A DNA stretch of 7,982 nucleotides from an uncultured Catenibacterium sp. (GTDB lineage: Bacteria > Bacillota_I > Bacilli_A > Erysipelotrichales > Coprobacillaceae): contig UQGS01000071.1 in NCBI GenBank assembly GCA_900540685.1, positions 1 to 7,982 of the forward strand, in the 5' to 3' direction. Positions 5,149 through 7,982 of the stretch are shown here, one piece after another. Position 1 is the first letter of the stretch. Each line of letters starts with the position of its first letter. A program made the position numbers and the translations under genes. The notes beneath the pieces are model-generated. The model worked only from the letters and a program-made list of their open reading frames with translations. It had not been told where the DNA came from and made no database searches.

Positions 5149-6766
5149 CTTCCAACATTTCTAATACTTTAATAACATCCCAATAGAATACATCTTCACC
5201 TACATATGTATCAAAGTGATGTCTTCTTAATTGTCTCATGACATTGTTTTGTACACCTGTAAAATAAAGCTGTACTTTATGTGTACGACATAATTCTACA
5301 ACATCCATTAATTCATGAATGCCTGAATCATCAATAGATGGAACACCTCTTACCGAAAGAATAATATGATCACATCCATCAATAAGTTCCCTTGCTTTAG
5401 ATAATAACTGATCCTGGTTTCCAAAGAATAGTGGTCCAGCAACATAAATAACCTGAGTTGTAGAATGGTTATAATTGATTTCTTTATCTAATCTATGTGG
5501 TTCAATAGCACTTGTTTCTACATGTAATGAAGAGTTATTAATCACAAACAAGAACATTGAAACACAGATACCTAATACAATGGCTACCGTTAAGTCAAAA
5601 ACAACTGTCGCAAGCATAGTGACTAAGAACTGTGTGATGCTTGTTTTAATACGGTTTCTAAAGATGGCTTTGATTTCATCCCATTCATTCATACGCCATG
5701 CAGTCATGATCAATACTCCAGCTAAAGCTGATAAAGGAATTTGTGACATGTATGGACCCAAGACAAACATAGAAATGAGTAATGCGATTGCATGGAAGAT
5801 ACTGACTAATCTAGTCTGTCCACCAGCTTTAATCGCAACACTAGTACGCGCAATAGCTGCTGTGGCAGGTACACCACCAAAGAATGGAATCACCATATTA
5901 CCTACACCCTGCGCAAATAGTTCCATATCTGCATCTAACTTTTCATTTTTCATCTTACCAGCACTTGCGCCACATAGTAATGATTCAATCATTCCAAGCA
6001 TCGCAATACTAAATGCAGGAATAATAAGATGTGTGATAGTAGTCAGATTAAGACTTGCGATAGATAGTCTTGCATCTGGAAATAATGTAGTAGGAATCTT
6101 ACCTACAATTGTCACATCAAAATGTCCTACGATATTCACAATTAAAGCGATAATGATACCAGCTAATGATGATGGGAAAACACTTGCCCACTTCTTAGGC
6201 CAGATCAACATAATAAATACAACAAGTAAACCAAACATTAAGGCATACTTATTAATAGGAAAACCTAATTTAAAATAAGATAGAAGCTTTTCAATTGTGT
6301 TACCTCCTTTAGAAGTCACTCCAAAGAAGTTATCTATCTGTCCTGTGGCGATAATAATCGCAATACCACTAGTAAAACCTGTAATAACACTACTTGGGAT
6401 AAAAGATACAACCTTCCCAAATTTAAAGAGTGATGCAATAAGTAACATCACACCAGAAATAAAGCTGGCTACAAATACTCCCTGTAATCCATAAGTTGTA
6501 GATAAACCAATCAGAATAGCTGACATAGCCCCTGTAGGTCCTGAAATCTGATAAGAGGCACCAGATAGTCCTCCTATAAGTAAGCCAGCTACAATAGCTG
6601 TAATAAGCCCTGCGCCTGCATCTGCCCCACTACTTACACCAAAAGCTAAGGCAAGTGGCAGAGCGACTGCCGCAACAGTTAAACCAGCTAGTATATCTTT
6701 TACTAACTTCTGTGAGTTATACCCCTTAAACTCACTTTTCAATCTTAAAACATAATTGTTTAACAC
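5141..6766 (-). CDS. SulP/SLC26-family anion transporter with C-terminal STAS domain
   Basis: With the GTG start at 6766 the protein has 541 residues. A membrane domain of roughly a dozen hydrophobic segments begins at DILAGLTVAAVALPLALAFG (24-43). SulP landmarks are GPTGAM (76-81), the conserved Glu of MLGMIESLLCG (E261) and GGVPATAAIART (297-308). A cytoplasmic STAS domain (about 436-541) follows, with DDSGIHEL near 479-486 containing the Ser that is phosphorylated in anti-sigma antagonist relatives. Family members carry sulfate, bicarbonate, chloride or dicarboxylates, and the substrate cannot be assigned. The start was chosen because AGGGAG lies 4 bases upstream and this gives a normal N-terminus; a frame-extending TTG at 6841 adds 25 residues atypical for the family and overlaps the -10 region. 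TTG codons near 6784 and 6751 remain alternatives. It is divergent from the hydrolase gene, with no clear functional link. Confidence 0.92.
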   Translation of the reverse strand: MLNNYVLRLKSEFKGYNSQKLVKDILAGLTVAAVALPLALAFGVSSGADAGAGLITAIVAGLLIGGLSGASYQISGPTGAMSAILIGLSTTYGLQGVFVASFISGVMLLIASLFKFGKVVSFIPSSVITGFTSGIAIIIATGQIDNFFGVTSKGGNTIEKLLSYFKLGFPINKYALMFGLLVVFIMLIWPKKWASVFPSSLAGIIIALIVNIVGHFDVTIVGKIPTTLFPDARLSIASLNLTTITHLIIPAFSIAMLGMIESLLCGASAGKMKNEKLDADMELFAQGVGNMVIPFFGGVPATAAIARTSVAIKAGGQTRLVSIFHAIALLISMFVLGPYMSQIPLSALAGVLIMTAWRMNEWDEIKAIFRNRIKTSITQFLVTMLATVVFDLTVAIVLGICVSMFLFVINNSSLHVETSAIEPHRLDKEINYNHSTTQVIYVAGPLFFGNQDQLLSKARELIDGCDHIILSVRGVPSIDDSGIHELMDVVELCRTHKVQLYFTGVQNNVMRQLRRHHFDTYVGEDVFYWDVIKVLEMLEEK

Positions 6767-6800
6767 TATACTCCCTGTTCCTTTCAAAAATTCCTGTTCC

Positions 6801-6809
6801 AATATAACA
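6801..6809 (-). promoter_or_regulatory. extended -10 promoter of the SulP gene
   Basis: The minus strand has TG-T-TATATT (6809-6801), an extended -10 with five of six consensus bases; no good -35 is found at 16-18 bp. It lies 34 bases upstream of the GTG at 6766, which supports that start over the TTG at 6841. Confidence 0.55.
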
Positions 6810-6896
6810 TAGAAATCAAATAAAGTAGAGAAGAAATACAATTTTTACATTTTAGAGTTATTTGTAAAGTTTTTTAAATGTTTGATGTTAAAAGTA

Positions 6897-6925
6897 TTAA
6901 CTTCAAACTAACATTAGTATACAAT
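6897..6925 (+). promoter_or_regulatory. promoter of the alpha/beta hydrolase gene
   Basis: The plus strand has TTAACT (6897-6902), a 17-bp spacer and TACAAT (6920-6925), the same -10 as the rpiR-family gene. An inverted repeat ATGTTA (6885-6890)/TAACAT (6909-6914) overlaps the -35 and spacer and could be an operator, though 6-bp arms are weak evidence. Confidence 0.6.
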
Positions 6926-6943
6926 ACAGCCTGAGGTGAATGT

Positions 6944-7897
6944 ATGAAGAAGAAGATTATCGGATTAATTGTATTGATATTATTATGTGGAAGTATTGGA
7001 GTAGGTCATTATTTTGTGAATTACGCTTTGTCTCCTACAAGTAATTCAAGTGAAAGAAATGTGAAAGAGACAGTGAAAGCATCAAATAGTAATGAATTGA
7101 TCATAAATAAGAATAAAGAGGATGAGATGAAGAAGGCAGATGCTTTCTATAAGGAAACATCTTTAACACATATAAAGAGTAAAGATGACTTAAAACTATC
7201 AGGAAACTATAAAACGCAGGACTCACATAAATGGGCACTCATTATTCATGGTTATAAGGTGGATAATAGAAATATGATGCCTTTTGGACGTACTTATTAT
7301 GACCATGGGTATAATGTATTATTACCTGATGATCGTGCTTGTGGTAAGAGTGAAGGCGATCATATTGGAATGGGTTATTTGGATAAGGATGATATGAAGC
7401 TCTGGATCAAGTGGATATTAAATAAGGATCCAGAAGCACAAATAGTTGTACATGGAGTTTCTATGGGTGGTGCAACAACTATGATGTTGTCTGGAGATAA
7501 TCCTAAACATGTAGTAGGTTATGTAGAAGATTGTGGTTATACAAGTGTTTATGATATATTCTCTAGTGAGTTAGATAAGAGATTTGGTTTACCACCATTC
7601 CCTGTGATGGATATATCTAATGTGATGGCCAATATTGAAGCAGGTTATGATTTTAAGAAAGCAAGCAGTGTTGAAGCAGTGAAGAAATGTAAGAAACCAA
7701 TGATGTTCATTCATGGGACTAAAGATGATTTTGTGCCTTATTCAATGGGATTGAAGGTTTATAAAGCAGCCAATTGTGAAAAGGAATTATATAGTGTAAA
7801 AGGTGCAACACATGCCAATAGCTTATATATGAATCCAAATGCTTATTGGAATAAAGTATTTAATTTTATTAACGAGAAGACATCTATCGCAAGATAG
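6944..7897 (+). CDS. membrane-anchored extracytoplasmic alpha/beta hydrolase
   Basis: The 317-aa protein starts MKKKIIGLIVLILLCGSIGV, a positively charged N-terminus and one hydrophobic segment (about 5-26) with no convincing signal-peptidase site. A Ser/Asn/Lys-rich linker follows to about residue 60, so the enzyme is probably tethered outside the membrane. The catalytic domain has the oxyanion motif HGYK (102-105), nucleophile elbow GVSMGG (S173), the HGTKDDFVP segment with the likely catalytic Asp (D261) and GATH with the His (H290), giving a complete triad. Relatives are generally annotated as serine hydrolases of unknown substrate; esterase or peptidase activity cannot be chosen. The start is supported by GAGGTG 5 bases upstream. 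The gene has its own promoter and terminator and converges on an rRNA operon. Confidence 0.9.
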   Translation: MKKKIIGLIVLILLCGSIGVGHYFVNYALSPTSNSSERNVKETVKASNSNELIINKNKEDEMKKADAFYKETSLTHIKSKDDLKLSGNYKTQDSHKWALIIHGYKVDNRNMMPFGRTYYDHGYNVLLPDDRACGKSEGDHIGMGYLDKDDMKLWIKWILNKDPEAQIVVHGVSMGGATTMMLSGDNPKHVVGYVEDCGYTSVYDIFSSELDKRFGLPPFPVMDISNVMANIEAGYDFKKASSVEAVKKCKKPMMFIHGTKDDFVPYSMGLKVYKAANCEKELYSVKGATHANSLYMNPNAYWNKVFNFINEKTSIAR

Positions 7898-7907
7898 ATG
7901 TTTTTTT
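7880..7907 (+). terminator. intrinsic terminator of the alpha/beta hydrolase gene
   Basis: ACATCTATC (7880-7888) and GATAGATGT (7893-7901) pair across a GCAA tetraloop and end in seven T residues (7901-7907). The last five codons and the TAG stop (7895-7897) lie inside the hairpin. Confidence 0.93.
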
Positions 7908-7912
7908 GTATT

Positions 7913-7936
7913 AAAAAAGCCCTCCTTTCGGAAGGC
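7913..7936 (-). terminator. intrinsic terminator of the rRNA operon
   Basis: On the minus strand GCCTTCC and GGAGGGC pair (one G-T wobble) across a GAAA loop (7929-7926) and end in six T residues (7918-7913). It lies 9 bases past the inferred 5S end and only 5 bases from the opposing hydrolase terminator. Confidence 0.88.
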
Positions 7937-7945
7937 ATAAAAAAA

Positions 7946-7982
7946 GGACCTGGCAGCTTGCTATTGTCGCGTCTTCACACTA
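7946..7982 (-). rRNA. rrf: 5S rRNA, 3' end (partial, cut by window edge)
   Basis: The minus strand of the last 37 bases contains TAGTGTG, then GCGACAATAGC and GCTGCCAGG. Aligned by eye with the E. coli 5S 3' segment as I remember it (GCGAGAGTAGG..., CTGCCAGG), about 17 of 22 positions agree without gaps. These cover the loop E strand and the 3' half of helix I. The adjoining T run and strong terminator fit the end of an rRNA operon, so 23S and 16S genes should lie to the right. The mature 3' end is approximate. Identification rests on a short segment. Confidence 0.72.

Noticed and set aside
5475..6278. 267-codon open frame on the plus strand
   Set aside because: It lies entirely antisense to the SulP gene, has no ribosome binding site and encodes no recognisable family; it is a shadow of the real gene.
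6297..6494. 65-codon open frame on the plus strand
   Set aside because: It is also antisense within the SulP gene and has no independent support.
6767..6841. TTG start at 6841 adding 25 residues to the SulP transporter
   Set aside because: There is no ribosome binding site, the added sequence is atypical for SulP and it spans the extended -10 at 6801-6809.
398..7897. Alternative genetic code, because none of the six complete genes uses TGA as stop
   Set aside because: Six stops are too few, and no frame needs TGA read as Trp; all genes are full length under the standard bacterial code.
1..7982. CRISPR array, toxin-antitoxin pair, prophage or defence island
   Set aside because: No regularly spaced repeats, small overlapping gene pairs or phage-like genes are visible on either strand.

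Overview
The window reads as chromosomal DNA of a low-GC Gram-positive bacterium. It has AT-rich intergenic regions, AGGAGG-type ribosome binding sites, canonical TTGACA/TATAAT-like promoters, short GNRA-loop terminators, matches to the CcpA cre consensus and a CCA-encoded tRNA. Gene content and codon preference are compatible with a gut Erysipelotrichales/Coprobacillales-type Firmicute, but that placement is inference and no phylogenetic marker gene is complete here.

Layout from left to right. The first 91 bases are the N-terminus of an IS200/IS605-type TnpB (minus strand), followed by what is probably the left end of that element. Next comes tRNA-Leu(CAG) with its own promoter and terminator (minus), then a DUF134-NifX fusion protein (minus) with no terminator before the tRNA. 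A divergent galactokinase-family GHMP kinase follows (minus), with its own promoter and a perfect cre at the start point. The 321-bp gap behind it holds three tandem DnaA boxes, an isolated hairpin and a second cre-like site. A GH1 6-phospho-beta-glucosidase (minus) is transcribed divergently from an RpiR-family regulator (plus) across a mirrored promoter region. A SulP anion transporter with a STAS domain (minus) comes next, divergent from a membrane-anchored alpha/beta hydrolase (plus). The right edge holds an rRNA-type terminator and the 3' end of a 5S rRNA gene (minus), so an rRNA operon probably continues beyond the window.

The best-supported functional unit is the bgl/rpiR pair. An RpiR regulator with a sugar-phosphate-binding SIS domain probably controls a phospho-beta-glucosidase that cleaves sugars imported by a beta-glucoside PTS; no PTS gene is in the window. 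The galactokinase-like gene is probably under catabolite control but separate. Almost every gene is a single transcription unit, and five of the six complete protein genes end inside their own terminator hairpin.

No defence island, CRISPR array or obvious novel multigene system is visible. The observations most worth following are the galactokinase homologue in which Asn occupies the catalytic-Asp position, the DnaA-box cluster outside any recognisable oriC context, the mirrored bgl/rpiR control region, and the stop codons embedded in terminators.
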